Source: Oricola thermophila (GTDB lineage Bacteria > Pseudomonadota > Alphaproteobacteria > Rhizobiales > Rhizobiaceae). From it: DNA of 64,000 nt. Of the stretch, positions 44,606-53,865 are shown piece after piece. Numbering within the stretch: position 1 is the first letter of the stretch; every line of letters starts with the position of its first letter. The position numbers were made by a program, and so were the translations under genes. The DNA lies in assembly GCF_013358405.1 (NCBI RefSeq), contig NZ_CP054836.1, positions 2,542,001 through 2,606,000 on the forward strand, written 5' to 3'. The notes under the pieces are model-generated. The model saw only the letters and a list, made by a program, of their open reading frames with translations. It had not been told where the DNA came from and searched no databases.

Positions 44606-45943
44606 CTACTGCCCCGCCAGCGTCATGCCCTCGATCACCAGCGTCGGCGCGGCAGTGCCGAAGTTCCGGTCGAGGTCGCTTGCCGGAACCATTCGCATGA
44701 ACATGTCCTTCAGGTTCGAGGCGATGGTCACCTCGGAAACCGGAAAGGCGATCTCGCCGTCTTCGATCCAGAAGCCAGAGGCCCCGCGCGAATATTCGCC
44801 GGTGACCATGTTGACGCCCTGGCCGAAAACCTCGGTCACGTAGAAACCCGTTCCGACCTCCCCGATCAGTTCTTCCGGCGTCTTCTCGCCCGGTTCGATC
44901 GAAAGATTGGTGGAGGAAGCGGAAACGGAGGTACCCGAGCGGGCGCCGCGGCCATTCGTTTCCAGCCCGAGCTCGTTCGCGATTGACGTCGACAGGAACC
45001 AGTGATTGAGCACGCCGTCGCCGACCATCGTCAGCTTCGGCCCCTGGACCCCCTCGCCGTCGAACGGCCGCGAGGCCTGGCCGCGCACGCGCGCCGGATC
45101 ATCGACAACCGTGATCGCGGCATTGGCCACCTGTTCCCCCATGCGGTCCTTAAGGAACGATGTCTTGCGCGCCACGGATGCGCCGTTGATCGCGCCTGCA
45201 AGGTGCCCCAGCATGCCGCGAGAAACACGAGGATCGAGGACGACAGTGACCGTGCCCGTATCCATCTTTCGCGGATTGAGACGGCGCACCGCACGCTCTC
45301 CCGCCTCCCGGCCAATATCGGCCGGTTCGCGCAGATCGGCAAAGAACAGCCGGGAGGAAAAATCGTAGTCGCGCTCCATGCCGGTGCCCTCGCCCGCGAT
45401 CACCGAGACCGAGCGGGAAAAGCGCGAACGCCGATAGGCGCCGGAAAATCCGTGCGAGGTGACCAGTACGAGACCGCCGGAACCTGCCGAGACACCGGCG
45501 CCCGCGGAATTGGTGACGCCGGGAACGGCGCGTGCCGCCTCTTCCATCGCCAGCGCATCCTCCGTCATGCGCTCCGCCGATATCTCCGTCTCGTCGAAGA
45601 GATCGAGATCGGGCATCTCTTGCGCCAGGAGATCCTCCCGCGCCAGGGTATTGAACCTGTCATCGGGCGAAACCCTCGCCATCGCAACGGCACGCTCGGC
45701 CAGCGAGTCGACATCGCCGGTCACGTTGGCCGAGACGCTGGCGACCTTCTTCCCGACGAAGACACGCAGCGAGAAGTCATCGCTTTCGGACGCATCCGTG
45801 CTCTCGACCTTGCCGAGGCGAACCGACACACTCTTCGAGCGCGAGCGCACGACAACGGCGTCGGCCGCATCGGCGCCAGCGCGCCTTGCCGCCTCGACCA
45901 GCGAGGCTGCACGATCGATCAGGCTTTGGGTTTGGTCCTGCAT
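44606..45943 (-). CDS. pmbA: TldD/PmbA-family metalloprotease-like protein
   Basis: A 445-residue PmbA (TldE)-type protein, partner of TldD in a cytoplasmic metalloprotease complex that processes small peptides (in E. coli, microcin B17 and CcdA). Family features: an N-terminal VSVRLGKVESTDASESDDFSLRVFVG and a C-terminal FYVTEVFGQGVNMVTGEYSRGASGFWIEDGEI. GGAG precedes the ATG. It leads the minus-strand block and is divergent from the kefB-like gene (162 bases between). Confidence 0.95.
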   Translation of the reverse strand: MQDQTQSLIDRAASLVEAARRAGADAADAVVVRSRSKSVSVRLGKVESTDASESDDFSLRVFVGKKVASVSANVTGDVDSLAERAVAMARVSPDDRFNTLAREDLLAQEMPDLDLFDETEISAERMTEDALAMEEAARAVPGVTNSAGAGVSAGSGGLVLVTSHGFSGAYRRSRFSRSVSVIAGEGTGMERDYDFSSRLFFADLREPADIGREAGERAVRRLNPRKMDTGTVTVVLDPRVSRGMLGHLAGAINGASVARKTSFLKDRMGEQVANAAITVVDDPARVRGQASRPFDGEGVQGPKLTMVGDGVLNHWFLSTSIANELGLETNGRGARSGTSVSASSTNLSIEPGEKTPEELIGEVGTGFYVTEVFGQGVNMVTGEYSRGASGFWIEDGEIAFPVSEVTIASNLKDMFMRMVPASDLDRNFGTAAPTLVIEGMTLAGQ

Positions 45944-46105
45944 GTCATCTCCGAGGTCGAGCCGGTTTGCCGATTGGCGAAATGCGCTTAGAAAGGGCGC
46001 AAGAAGGAACGAGTTCCGGCAGTCATGTATTGCCCGACGCGGTCGGCATCAAGACACGAACCTGATATCACGGAATCGGAACGGACCGGGACAAGGAGAA
46101 AGCTC

Positions 46106-47932
46106 ATGGCGGGCGCTGAAGCACCCGGCTTCTATGTCGAGACGGTGGTGCTGCTGAGCGGAGCCGTGATCGCCGCGCCGCTGTTCAAGCGGATCGGACT
46201 CGGGACCGTTCTCGGATATCTCGCCGCGGGCGTCATCATCGGCCCAGTCGGCCGGGTGATAACCGGTGCCGAGGAAATCCTTCACGTTGCCGAACTCGGC
46301 GTGGTCTTCCTGCTGTTCCTCATCGGTCTGGAGCTGAAACCGGCCCGGCTTTGGACGCTGCGCAGGGACATATTCGGTCTCGGCCTCGCCCAGGTCGTCA
46401 TTACGGGGCTCGTGCTTTCCGCCCTGGCCCGTTACCTTGCGGGCTTCGGGTTCAATGCGGCCGTCACCATCGGATTCGGATTGGCGCTGTCATCAACTGC
46501 GTTCGCCCTGCAAGTGCTCGAGGAGCGCGGGGAGATCAACCGGAGACACGGGCGCAAATCCTTCGCCATCCTGCTATTCCAGGACATGGCTATCGTGCCG
46601 CTTCTGGCCCTTCTGCCCTTCCTCGCGCCGTTCGTCGCGGACGACGGCAGCAATGCTCTCAACGACTTCCTCATCGCGATCGCCGCCGTCGCGGCGCTTG
46701 TCTTCGCGGGCCGGTTCCTGCTCAATCCCTTGTTCCAGGTCATCGGCAATACGGGTGCGCGCGAGGCGATGATTGCTGCTGCGCTGCTGGTCGTCATCGG
46801 GTCCGCGCTGCTGATGAGCTACGCCGGCCTGTCCATGGCGATGGGGGCGTTCCTGGCCGGCGTGATGCTCGCCGAATCTTCCTATCGCCACGAGCTGGAA
46901 GCCGATATCGAGCCCTTCCGCGGCCTTCTGCTCGGATTGTTCTTCATGGCCATCGGCATATCGCTGGAGATATCCGTCATCATGGAGAACTGGGTTGCCA
47001 TCCTGCTGGCGGTGCCCGTTCTGATGTTCACCAAGGCGGCAATCATCTACGCGCTGTGCAGGTCATTCGGAATCGAACACGACGTAGCCATGCGCACGGC
47101 CCTGGTCCTGCCACAGGGTGGCGAGTTCGGCTTCGTCCTGTTCTCCACCGCGCTCACCATGAACATTCTTGACGCGGCGACAGCATCCCAGCTTGTCTGC
47201 ATCGTAACCCTGTCCATGGCCCTCACGCCGGTCAGCGTCCTTGTCGGCAACCTGCTGGTGCGGGAGGAGGATGCCGAGGAGATGGAAGAAGACTTCGAGG
47301 ACGCCGGCGCCGACGTGCTGATGGTCGGATTCTCCCGTTTCGGCCAGATCGCATCCCAGGTGCTGCTGGCAGGCGGCTATGACATCACCATGATCGATCA
47401 CTCTGCCGACCGGGTCCGCTCGGCGCAGAAATTCGGTTTCCGCGTCTATTTCGGCGACGGCACGCGCAAGGACGTGCTGGAAGCGGCCGGGATCAAGCGG
47501 GCCAAGATCGTCGCGGTGTGCACCCAGAAGAAGGAAATCACCGACAAGATCGTCGATCTGGTGCAGTCGGAATACCCGAATGCCAAGCTGTTCGTGCGCT
47601 CCTACGACCGAGCCCACACGCTGGAGCTCAGGGCGCGCGGGGTCGACTACGAGATGCGCGAGACTTTCAAGTCGGGCCTCGAATTCGGCAAGAAGACCCT
47701 TGAAGCCCTTGGCAACCCGGAAAGCCTGGCGCAGTCGATTCTCGAGGATGTCGAAAAGCGCGACACCGAACGCCTGTGCATCCAGCAGGCCGAGGGAATA
47801 TATGCCGGCGGACACATGCTGCATACGCGCCCCGTCACGCCCGAGCCGCTGACCAAGCCGCGCCGCGAGTCGAAGGTGATCGACACGACGGCGAACGGCG
47901 ACGGCAATGTACTGGAAGAGGACGAAACATGA
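46106..47932 (+). CDS. KefB-type monovalent cation:proton antiporter (CPA2) with RCK domain
   Basis: A 608-residue antiporter. About twelve membrane segments (residues 10-385) hold typical CPA2 stretches: [56 protein letters not shown] and [19 protein letters not shown]-terminal RCK/TrkA-N domain follows ([28 protein letters not shown]). It would exchange K+ for H+, perhaps protecting against electrophiles. The start is at 46106 with AAGGAGA before it; frames upstream are not protein-like. Its stop overlaps the start of the VOC gene (ATGA). Confidence 0.94.
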   Translation: MAGAEAPGFYVETVVLLSGAVIAAPLFKRIGLGTVLGYLAAGVIIGPVGRVITGAEEILHVAELGVVFLLFLIGLELKPARLWTLRRDIFGLGLAQVVITGLVLSALARYLAGFGFNAAVTIGFGLALSSTAFALQVLEERGEINRRHGRKSFAILLFQDMAIVPLLALLPFLAPFVADDGSNALNDFLIAIAAVAALVFAGRFLLNPLFQVIGNTGAREAMIAAALLVVIGSALLMSYAGLSMAMGAFLAGVMLAESSYRHELEADIEPFRGLLLGLFFMAIGISLEISVIMENWVAILLAVPVLMFTKAAIIYALCRSFGIEHDVAMRTALVLPQGGEFGFVLFSTALTMNILDAATASQLVCIVTLSMALTPVSVLVGNLLVREEDAEEMEEDFEDAGADVLMVGFSRFGQIASQVLLAGGYDITMIDHSADRVRSAQKFGFRVYFGDGTRKDVLEAAGIKRAKIVAVCTQKKEITDKIVDLVQSEYPNAKLFVRSYDRAHTLELRARGVDYEMRETFKSGLEFGKKTLEALGNPESLAQSILEDVEKRDTERLCIQQAEGIYAGGHMLHTRPVTPEPLTKPRRESKVIDTTANGDGNVLEEDET

Positions 47933-48357
47933 CGCTTGCCCCGTTCCACCTCGCCTTCCCGGTCGACGACCTGGAATCGACCCGCCGGTTCTACTGCGAC
48001 AAGCTCGGCTGCGCGCCGGGCCGGTCGTCCGATACCTGGTTCGACTTCAGCCTGTACGGGCACCAGATGTCGGCCCACCTCCGCACCGCGGACGACCGAC
48101 CGGCCTCAAGCGGCGCCGTTGACGGAAAGGACGTGCCGATCCCGCATTTCGGCGTCGTCCTGCCAATGGAAGACTGGAAGGCTCTTGCCGCGCGGCTCGA
48201 GGCGACAGACGGCATCGAGTGGATCCACCGGCCAATGATCCGCTTCGAGGGCCAACCGGGGGAGCAGGCGACACTGTTCATTCGCGATCCCTCGGGGAAT
48301 GCCCTGGAGTTCAAGGGCTTCACTTCCCTCGACGCTGTCTTCGCGCAGCAGGAGTGA
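47929..48357 (+). CDS. VOC-family (glyoxalase/dioxygenase fold) protein
   Basis: A 142-residue protein with the paired beta-alpha-beta-beta-beta modules of the vicinal oxygen chelate superfamily. Visible parts are [41 protein letters not shown] and [17 protein letters not shown]. Metal ligands at His and Glu of this fold are plausible (FHLAF; LEFKG). Translation starts in the last bases of kefB, suggesting a related role such as glyoxal or electrophile defence; the substrate is unknown. Confidence 0.88.
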   Translation: MTLAPFHLAFPVDDLESTRRFYCDKLGCAPGRSSDTWFDFSLYGHQMSAHLRTADDRPASSGAVDGKDVPIPHFGVVLPMEDWKALAARLEATDGIEWIHRPMIRFEGQPGEQATLFIRDPSGNALEFKGFTSLDAVFAQQE

Positions 48358-48361
48358 CCAC

Positions 48362-49789
48362 GTGACGGGCGCGGGCGGCGGAGAGAAGGCGAAATTCACC
48401 ACCGGCGCCACGATGGGCCACGTCGTGACAATGACGCTGACCGCCTCCATCGGCCTGATTGCCGTATTCGCGGTGGACGCGCTCAACCTGTTCTACATCT
48501 CGATGCTCGGCCAGGCGGAACTGGCGGCTGCGATCGGCTATGCCGGCACGCTCATGTTCTTCACCGTCTCCGTCGCCATCGGCCTCACCATCGCCACCGG
48601 CGCCCTCGTATCGCGCGCGCTCGGCGCCGGCGATCGCGAAAAGGCGGCCCGGGCGGGAGGCGCGTCGCTCCTCTGCATGGCGGTCATCATGGTGGTCCTG
48701 TCGACACTGGCCTGGATATTCATCCCCGAGCTGCTCGGGCTGCTCGGTGCGCGGGGCGAAACCGGGAAGCTCGCTGACGGCTTCCTGCGCATCGTCTTCC
48801 CGACGACGCCGCTGATGGCCATCGGCATGTGCACCACCGGCATATTGCGCGGCATCGGCGACGCCAGGCGCGCCATGTACGTGACGCTGGCCGGCGGAAT
48901 AGCCGCCGCGATCATGGATCCGATCCTCATATTCGGGCTGGACCTCGGCCTCACCGGCGCCGCCCTCTCGACGCTGTTCTCGCGCGTCGTGCTGCTGCTT
49001 GTCGGGCTGCACGGCGCGGTGATCGTGCACCGGCTGGTGAGGCTGCCGAACACGGCAACCTTCCGGGAGATGCTGAGACCGTTTCTCACCATCGGCGGAC
49101 CGGCGGTGCTGACGCAGCTAGCGACGCCGGCGGGCAATGCCTACGTGACCGCGCAGATCGCCTCGTTCGGCGACGGCGCGGTCGCCGGCTGGGCGATCAT
49201 CGGGCGGCTGATACCGGTCGCGTTCGGCGTCATCTTCGCATTGTCGGGAGCCGTCGGCCCGATCCTCGGCCAGAACTACGGGGCGAAGCTCTACGACCGG
49301 CTCTACCAGACGATGCGCGACGCGCTGATCTTCACCACCATATACGTGCTCGCCATTTGGGGCCTGCTGGCGCTGTTCTCTGGCGGCATCGCGGACCTCT
49401 TCCGTGCGCAGGGCGAAGCGCGCGAACTGGTGGTCTTCTTCTGCCTCTTCGCCAGCGCGAGCTTCCTGTTCAACGGCGCGCTCTTTGTCGCCAACAGCGC
49501 ATTCAACAATCTCGGCTACGCCTTCTACTCGACGATCCTCAACTGGGGCCGGTCGACACTCGGCATCATCCCCTTCGTCTGGATCGGTTCGCAGCATTTC
49601 GGCGCGACGGGGGTGATCGCCGGCTGGGCGCTCGGTGCCGTGGTTTTCGGCGTCGCGGCCGTCGCCCTGTGCTTCCGCGTCATCGCCTCTATCGAGAGCC
49701 GCGACCGACACGACGACGACCTGCTGCCCGGCCCACCGCCGGCGGCGCATTCTCCGTTCACGACCGGCAAGGGCGCAACGCTCGGCTAG
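48362..49789 (+). CDS. MATE-family multidrug efflux transporter
   Basis: A 475-residue integral membrane protein with twelve predicted helices and two MatE halves (ALNLFYISMLGQAELAAAIGYAGTL and LTQLATPAGNAYVTAQIASFGDGAVAGWAII). It would export cationic drugs or metabolites using a Na+ or H+ gradient. The start is GTG at 48362, 4 bases after the VOC stop, with GGAG just before. The C-terminal tail is polar. Convergent with the patatin gene (7 bases between). Confidence 0.94.
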   Translation: MTGAGGGEKAKFTTGATMGHVVTMTLTASIGLIAVFAVDALNLFYISMLGQAELAAAIGYAGTLMFFTVSVAIGLTIATGALVSRALGAGDREKAARAGGASLLCMAVIMVVLSTLAWIFIPELLGLLGARGETGKLADGFLRIVFPTTPLMAIGMCTTGILRGIGDARRAMYVTLAGGIAAAIMDPILIFGLDLGLTGAALSTLFSRVVLLLVGLHGAVIVHRLVRLPNTATFREMLRPFLTIGGPAVLTQLATPAGNAYVTAQIASFGDGAVAGWAIIGRLIPVAFGVIFALSGAVGPILGQNYGAKLYDRLYQTMRDALIFTTIYVLAIWGLLALFSGGIADLFRAQGEARELVVFFCLFASASFLFNGALFVANSAFNNLGYAFYSTILNWGRSTLGIIPFVWIGSQHFGATGVIAGWALGAVVFGVAAVALCFRVIASIESRDRHDDDLLPGPPPAAHSPFTTGKGATLG

Positions 49790-49796
49790 GCGGCGC

Positions 49797-50687
49797 TCAC
49801 CCGGCTGTCCCGCGGATCCGTTCCTCGATCGCGCGATCGAGCTTGCGCCTGACCTCGTCATAGACCGGCTCGGTCATCCGAATGATCTGCTGCGCCTTGA
49901 GAAAGTCCATCACACGGAAATCCGATACGGGCGGCTGGATGAAAATGTCCGGCGGCTGCATGGCGAGCTTCAGCTTCAGGATGGAGCGCATCATCAGTTG
50001 CGAAGTGCCGTAGAGACTGTCGATCGGCTTGGGGATACGGCGCGAGTCGCCGCGCGGCGTGCCGACGACATCGATGCCGAGCACGATATCCGCCTTGTCC
50101 ACGATGTGGTCGTAGGGCACGGGATTGAAGATGCCGCCGTCGATGAATATGCGGCCGTCGCGGCGCACCGGCCGGAAAAGCACTGGAATCGCCGCCGAGG
50201 CCGCCAGCGCGGACCAGAGATCGCCCTCGGAGAACACCGTTTCGTGATGCCCGTAGAAATCGGTCGCGACCACGTAGAGCGGTATGCCCAGAGCCGAAAA
50301 CTCGTGCGGGATGGCATCGGGCATGAAGTTCCGGACTATGCGCTGGACGTCGAACTGGCCGATGCGGAAACCGCGGTCGACCGCAGCGGCTACCGACGCC
50401 GGGCGGCGGAAAAGGCGGGCGACGATATCGGCGCGATTTCCGGCCAGGCCGAGCGTGTATTCGCGGATTTCCTCTCCGGTCATTCCGCTGGCCATCGCGG
50501 CGCCCATGATCCCGCCGATGGAGGCGCCACTGATCGCGACCGGGCGGATGCCCATGTCATCGAGGGCGCGGATGATGTGGATGTGGGCCAACCCGCGCGC
50601 CCCGCCGCCGCCGAATGCCACTGCAACCGTCGGTTCGCCGGAAGCCCGCTTCGCGGGCGTCTTGTGGTCGCTAGACTGCTTGTCCAT
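49797..50687 (-). CDS. Patatin-like phospholipase (RssA type)
   Basis: A 296-residue serine hydrolase. The oxyanion loop VAFGGGGARGLAHIHII, nucleophile GASIGG (G-x-S-x-G) and the dyad Asp in IFIDGGIFNPVPYD are all present. It probably hydrolyses membrane lipids. The ATG at 50687 is used; a GTG at 50696 is possible. Both overlap the end of rsmD (by 17 or 26 bases). No signal peptide is visible, so it acts at the inner face of the membrane. Confidence 0.93.
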   Translation of the reverse strand: MDKQSSDHKTPAKRASGEPTVAVAFGGGGARGLAHIHIIRALDDMGIRPVAISGASIGGIMGAAMASGMTGEEIREYTLGLAGNRADIVARLFRRPASVAAAVDRGFRIGQFDVQRIVRNFMPDAIPHEFSALGIPLYVVATDFYGHHETVFSEGDLWSALAASAAIPVLFRPVRRDGRIFIDGGIFNPVPYDHIVDKADIVLGIDVVGTPRGDSRRIPKPIDSLYGTSQLMMRSILKLKLAMQPPDIFIQPPVSDFRVMDFLKAQQIIRMTEPVYDEVRRKLDRAIEERIRGTAG

Positions 50688-51249
50688 CGTCGTCACGGGT
50701 CATGAAGTACATACGGGTGTCGCCGAAATCGCGCGCGTCGGCAAGTGCAAAGCCTTGCGGTGGCGCAAATCCGGCGTCGGCCGCCTCCTCGACCACCAGC
50801 AACGCCCCCGGCTTCAGCCAGCCGCCGTCGAGCAGCGCGGAAAGCGCGCGTTCGGCGAGCCCCTTGCCGTAGGGCGGATCGGCAAAGACCAGGTCGAACG
50901 GCTCCATCGTGCCGATCTCGCCCATGCGGGTCGCATCCCGGCGGAACAGCTTCGTGCGTCCCTGCAGGGCAAGCGTCTCGACATTGGAACGGATCAGGCC
51001 CCGCCCCTGGACGGAATGCTCGACGAAAAGAACATGCGCCGCGCCGCGGGAAAGCGCCTCGATACCCACGGCACCCGTTCCGGCAAATAGATCAAGTACG
51101 CGCGTTCCATCCAGCTTTTCCGGCCAGCGGTGCACAAGAATGTTGAACAGGCTTTCGCGCGTGCGATCCGTGGTCGGACGGATGTCCGTCGCGCCCGGTT
51201 TCGGTGACGCAAGCGTGCGGCCGCGAAACTCTCCGCCGACAACGCGCAT
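50671..51249 (-). CDS. rsmD: 16S rRNA (guanine(966)-N(2))-methyltransferase
   Basis: A 192-residue SAM-dependent methyltransferase (EC 2.1.1.171). N-terminal VVGGEFRGRTL, then RPTTDRTRESLFNIL, the SAM motif VLDLFAGTGAVGIEALSRG and the catalytic FDLVFADPPYGKGL. It methylates G966 of 16S rRNA. It starts 3 bases after the pseudouridine synthase stop, so both rRNA-modifying genes are co-transcribed, and it overlaps the patatin gene at its end. Confidence 0.96.
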   Translation of the reverse strand: MRVVGGEFRGRTLASPKPGATDIRPTTDRTRESLFNILVHRWPEKLDGTRVLDLFAGTGAVGIEALSRGAAHVLFVEHSVQGRGLIRSNVETLALQGRTKLFRRDATRMGEIGTMEPFDLVFADPPYGKGLAERALSALLDGGWLKPGALLVVEEAADAGFAPPQGFALADARDFGDTRMYFMTRDDDGQAV

Positions 51250-51252
51250 GGC

Positions 51253-52605
51253 CTAGCCCTTTTTCTTCGGTCCCCTGCCGGGGCCGCCGGGTTTGAGCTT
51301 GCGCCCCGCCGGCTGCGCGGCAGGCTTCGGCTTCCTGCCCTGCGGCCGCGCGCCCGGCGCCATCCACACGTTGGACGAACGTCCCTGGCGTTGCTTGTCG
51401 CTGTCGCCGCCACCGGACGGACCACCGCCCTTGCGCGGACCGCGTTCCGGCTTCTTGGTGTCCAGCCTCGAAAGGGCCTCGTTGCGATCCAGCCCCTTTC
51501 CCCCGCGTCGCAGTGCCGCCGTTCCCGGCGAGGCACTGACCCAGTCGCCCTGCTTCCTGACCTTGACCAGCCGCGTTTCGCCTTCCTCGCCCTTTACGGG
51601 CTTGTTGGAGAACGGCCTACGTACCGGCGCGTCGAAATTGGCACCGGCTTCCGCTATCAGATTCGGACCGAGCTGGTCGCGCAGTGTACGGCCGCGGATC
51701 TCCTGAACCGCGCCTTCCGGCAACTCGCCCAACTGAAACGGACCGTAGGAAATGCGGATCAGCCGGTTCACCTCGAGGCCGAGCGCACCGAGCACGTTCT
51801 TGACCTCGCGGTTCTTGCCCTCCCGCAAGCCGACGGTGATCCAGACATTGGCGCCCTGCTGGCGTTCGAGCGTGGCCTCGATCGCTCCGTAGAACACGCC
51901 GTCAACGGCGATACCGTTCTTCAACTCGTCAAGCCGTCTCTGGTCGATCTTGCCGTGGGCGCGTACGCGATAGCGTCGCAGCCAGCCGGTCTGCGGCAGC
52001 TCGAGCACCCGGGCCAGGCCGCCGTCATTGGTCAGCAGCAGCAAGCCCTCGGTATTGATGTCGAGACGACCGACAGAGAGCACGCGCGGCATGTCCGGTG
52101 GCAGGCTGTCGAAAACGGTCGGCCGGCCCTGCGGATCGCGACTGGTGGTCACGAGGCCCGCCGGCTTGTGGTAGAGCCACAACCGCGTCCGCTCGATCTC
52201 GGGAAGCGGCTCGCCATCGACGAGGATGACATCGTTTGGCGTGACATTGATCGCCGGTGTGTCGAGTTTCCTGCCGTTGAGCGTCACGCGTCCGGCCTCT
52301 ATCATGCGCTCGGCATCGCGACGCGAGGCGATCCCTGCACGGGCCATGTACTTGGCAATTCGTTCCGGCTCGGCGTCGGTCGCCGGCACGGCGGCATCAT
52401 CCCTGGCCGCGCGCGCAGGCACGGCACCCTGCGGGCGCTCGCGGAAACCGCGCGAACGCCCCTCGCCCTTGCCGCCCTTGGCACCGGCCGGGCGGTCCTT
52501 GAACCCGCGCGAACGCAAATCACCGCTCTTGCTGTCCCGGGCCTTCCGATCCGCTGCCTGCGCGGACTTCCCGGAACTGCCACGGGGCTTGTCTTCATTC
52601 GCCAT
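51253..52605 (-). CDS. 23S rRNA pseudouridine synthase, RluB/RsuA family, with basic tails
   Basis: A 450-residue synthase. Residues 1-80 are a basic, disordered leader. An S4 domain follows ([22 protein letters not shown]), then the catalytic core with the active Asp in [19 protein letters not shown] and [14 protein letters not shown]. Residues after about 330 are basic and low in complexity (Lys, Arg, Gly, Pro), as in many alphaproteobacterial copies. It probably modifies U2605 of 23S rRNA or a nearby site; RluB is the closest name. GAGG precedes the ATG. Confidence 0.92.
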   Translation of the reverse strand: MANEDKPRGSSGKSAQAADRKARDSKSGDLRSRGFKDRPAGAKGGKGEGRSRGFRERPQGAVPARAARDDAAVPATDAEPERIAKYMARAGIASRRDAERMIEAGRVTLNGRKLDTPAINVTPNDVILVDGEPLPEIERTRLWLYHKPAGLVTTSRDPQGRPTVFDSLPPDMPRVLSVGRLDINTEGLLLLTNDGGLARVLELPQTGWLRRYRVRAHGKIDQRRLDELKNGIAVDGVFYGAIEATLERQQGANVWITVGLREGKNREVKNVLGALGLEVNRLIRISYGPFQLGELPEGAVQEIRGRTLRDQLGPNLIAEAGANFDAPVRRPFSNKPVKGEEGETRLVKVRKQGDWVSASPGTAALRRGGKGLDRNEALSRLDTKKPERGPRKGGGPSGGGDSDKQRQGRSSNVWMAPGARPQGRKPKPAAQPAGRKLKPGGPGRGPKKKG

Positions 52606-52675
52606 TTGCTGTTTGCCTCATTCAACGGCTCCCTATCAGGCAGCTGCCGGACTTGCGAGAGAAAGTTTGTTCCAT

Positions 52676-53140
52676 ATGCCGCACGGCACGGTAAAATCCC
52701 CGACCTTCATGGACCTTGCACTGCGCGAAGCGGTCGCCGCCGGCGAGCGCGGCGAAGTACCGATCGGCGCCGTGATCGTGAAGGGGACGACCATCGTCGG
52801 TGCAGCCGGCAACCGCACCCGCGAGTTCAACGACCCGACGGCCCATGCCGAGATACTCGCCATCAGGGAGGCCTGCGGCAATCTCAAGCAGGAACGCCTG
52901 GACAGCTGCGACCTCTACGTCACCCTCGAGCCATGCACCATGTGTGCCGCCGCCATCTCGTTTGCCCGCATCCGGCGCCTCTACTTCGCGGCAGACGACC
53001 CGAAGGGCGGCGCCGTCGTCTCCGGCGTGCGCTTCTACGCGGGCCGGACCTGCCACCACGTCCCCGATGTCTATGCCGGCATCGGCGAGGCAGAGGCGGC
53101 GCGCCTTCTCAGATCCTTCTTCGCCGAGAGGCGCGGCTGA
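52676..53140 (+). CDS. tadA: tRNA adenosine(34) deaminase
   Basis: A 154-residue zinc deaminase (EC 3.5.4.33) converting A34 to inosine in tRNA-Arg. Zinc ligands H57, C87 and C90, with the proton-shuttling E59, lie in TAHAEILAI and LEPCTMCAAAI. Also present are GEVPIGAVIV and the conserved FNDPTAHAE. The start is taken at 52676; a later ATG (52709, MDLALREA) is possible. The gene is divergent from the pseudouridine synthase (70 bases) and convergent with the lipoprotein gene (4 bases). Confidence 0.95.
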   Translation: MPHGTVKSPTFMDLALREAVAAGERGEVPIGAVIVKGTTIVGAAGNRTREFNDPTAHAEILAIREACGNLKQERLDSCDLYVTLEPCTMCAAAISFARIRRLYFAADDPKGGAVVSGVRFYAGRTCHHVPDVYAGIGEAEAARLLRSFFAERRG

Positions 53141-53144
53141 CCGG

Positions 53145-53711
53145 CTAAAGCCAGGGGAACAGGCGGCGCAAGCCGGTCTTCGGCTCGGCACTGGCCTTCT
53201 TGCGTGCCCGTTCCTTGGCCGACTCCGTCGGGCCAAGATCGCCGTAGGGCGCGGTCTCCGCGGGCTTGCGGTATTCCGAAGGCGGATCCGTCAGGTAAAC
53301 GCGCTGGCCGGCCGATGCGACCGGACGGGCATTGCGTTGCAACGGATTGTCCGGATCGTCCGTCTCGGCGAGGTTGGGAAGGTAGCGTCCCTCGTCCACC
53401 TCGGCCTTGATGCGCGCTAGCCGCTCTTCCGGCGATTCCGGCCACTCGGGCGATGCCTCGGCGATATTCTGCTGCGGTTCGGGCAAGGTGGACGTGTCGG
53501 CCGGCTTCACAAGATCCGGACGCGGCTTGTAGTCGATGGCGACCCGTTCCTTCTTGCCCAGCGCAAGCGAACCGCTCAGGTCGTCGAACAGCTGTTCCAT
53601 GGCCGGCTTGTCCGTGCCATAGGTCGGACCGAGGCAACCGGCAAGCACGAATGCGCTCGCGCCAAGTGCCGCGATTGTTCCGGTCCGCGCTATGCGGTGT
53701 GCTTTGCTCAT
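53145..53711 (-). CDS. Conserved lipoprotein of unknown function
   Basis: A 188-residue protein with a type II signal peptide (TIAALGASAFVLAGC), so it is lipid-anchored, probably in the outer membrane. The rest is polar, Pro- and Glu-rich and contains no domain I know. It lies 154 bases downstream of ileS on the same strand. Start chosen at 53711 (MSKAHRIARTG) because it leads directly to the lipobox; the longer frame upstream overlaps ileS and is implausible. Confidence 0.82.
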   Translation of the reverse strand: MSKAHRIARTGTIAALGASAFVLAGCLGPTYGTDKPAMEQLFDDLSGSLALGKKERVAIDYKPRPDLVKPADTSTLPEPQQNIAEASPEWPESPEERLARIKAEVDEGRYLPNLAETDDPDNPLQRNARPVASAGQRVYLTDPPSEYRKPAETAPYGDLGPTESAKERARKKASAEPKTGLRRLFPWL

Positions 53712-53865
53712 GACGTTGTGCCAATCCTCTCGTCGAAGGCCCGACGGATAACGCGATTTCCTGTCCTGCCCCGCTGACCGGCAAATCCGGCGAATTGATG
53801 ATGCTGTAGCGAAAAATGACGTATTCGGCAATGCGCGGGCTGCAAGCGCCCGCGCATTGCCGGGA

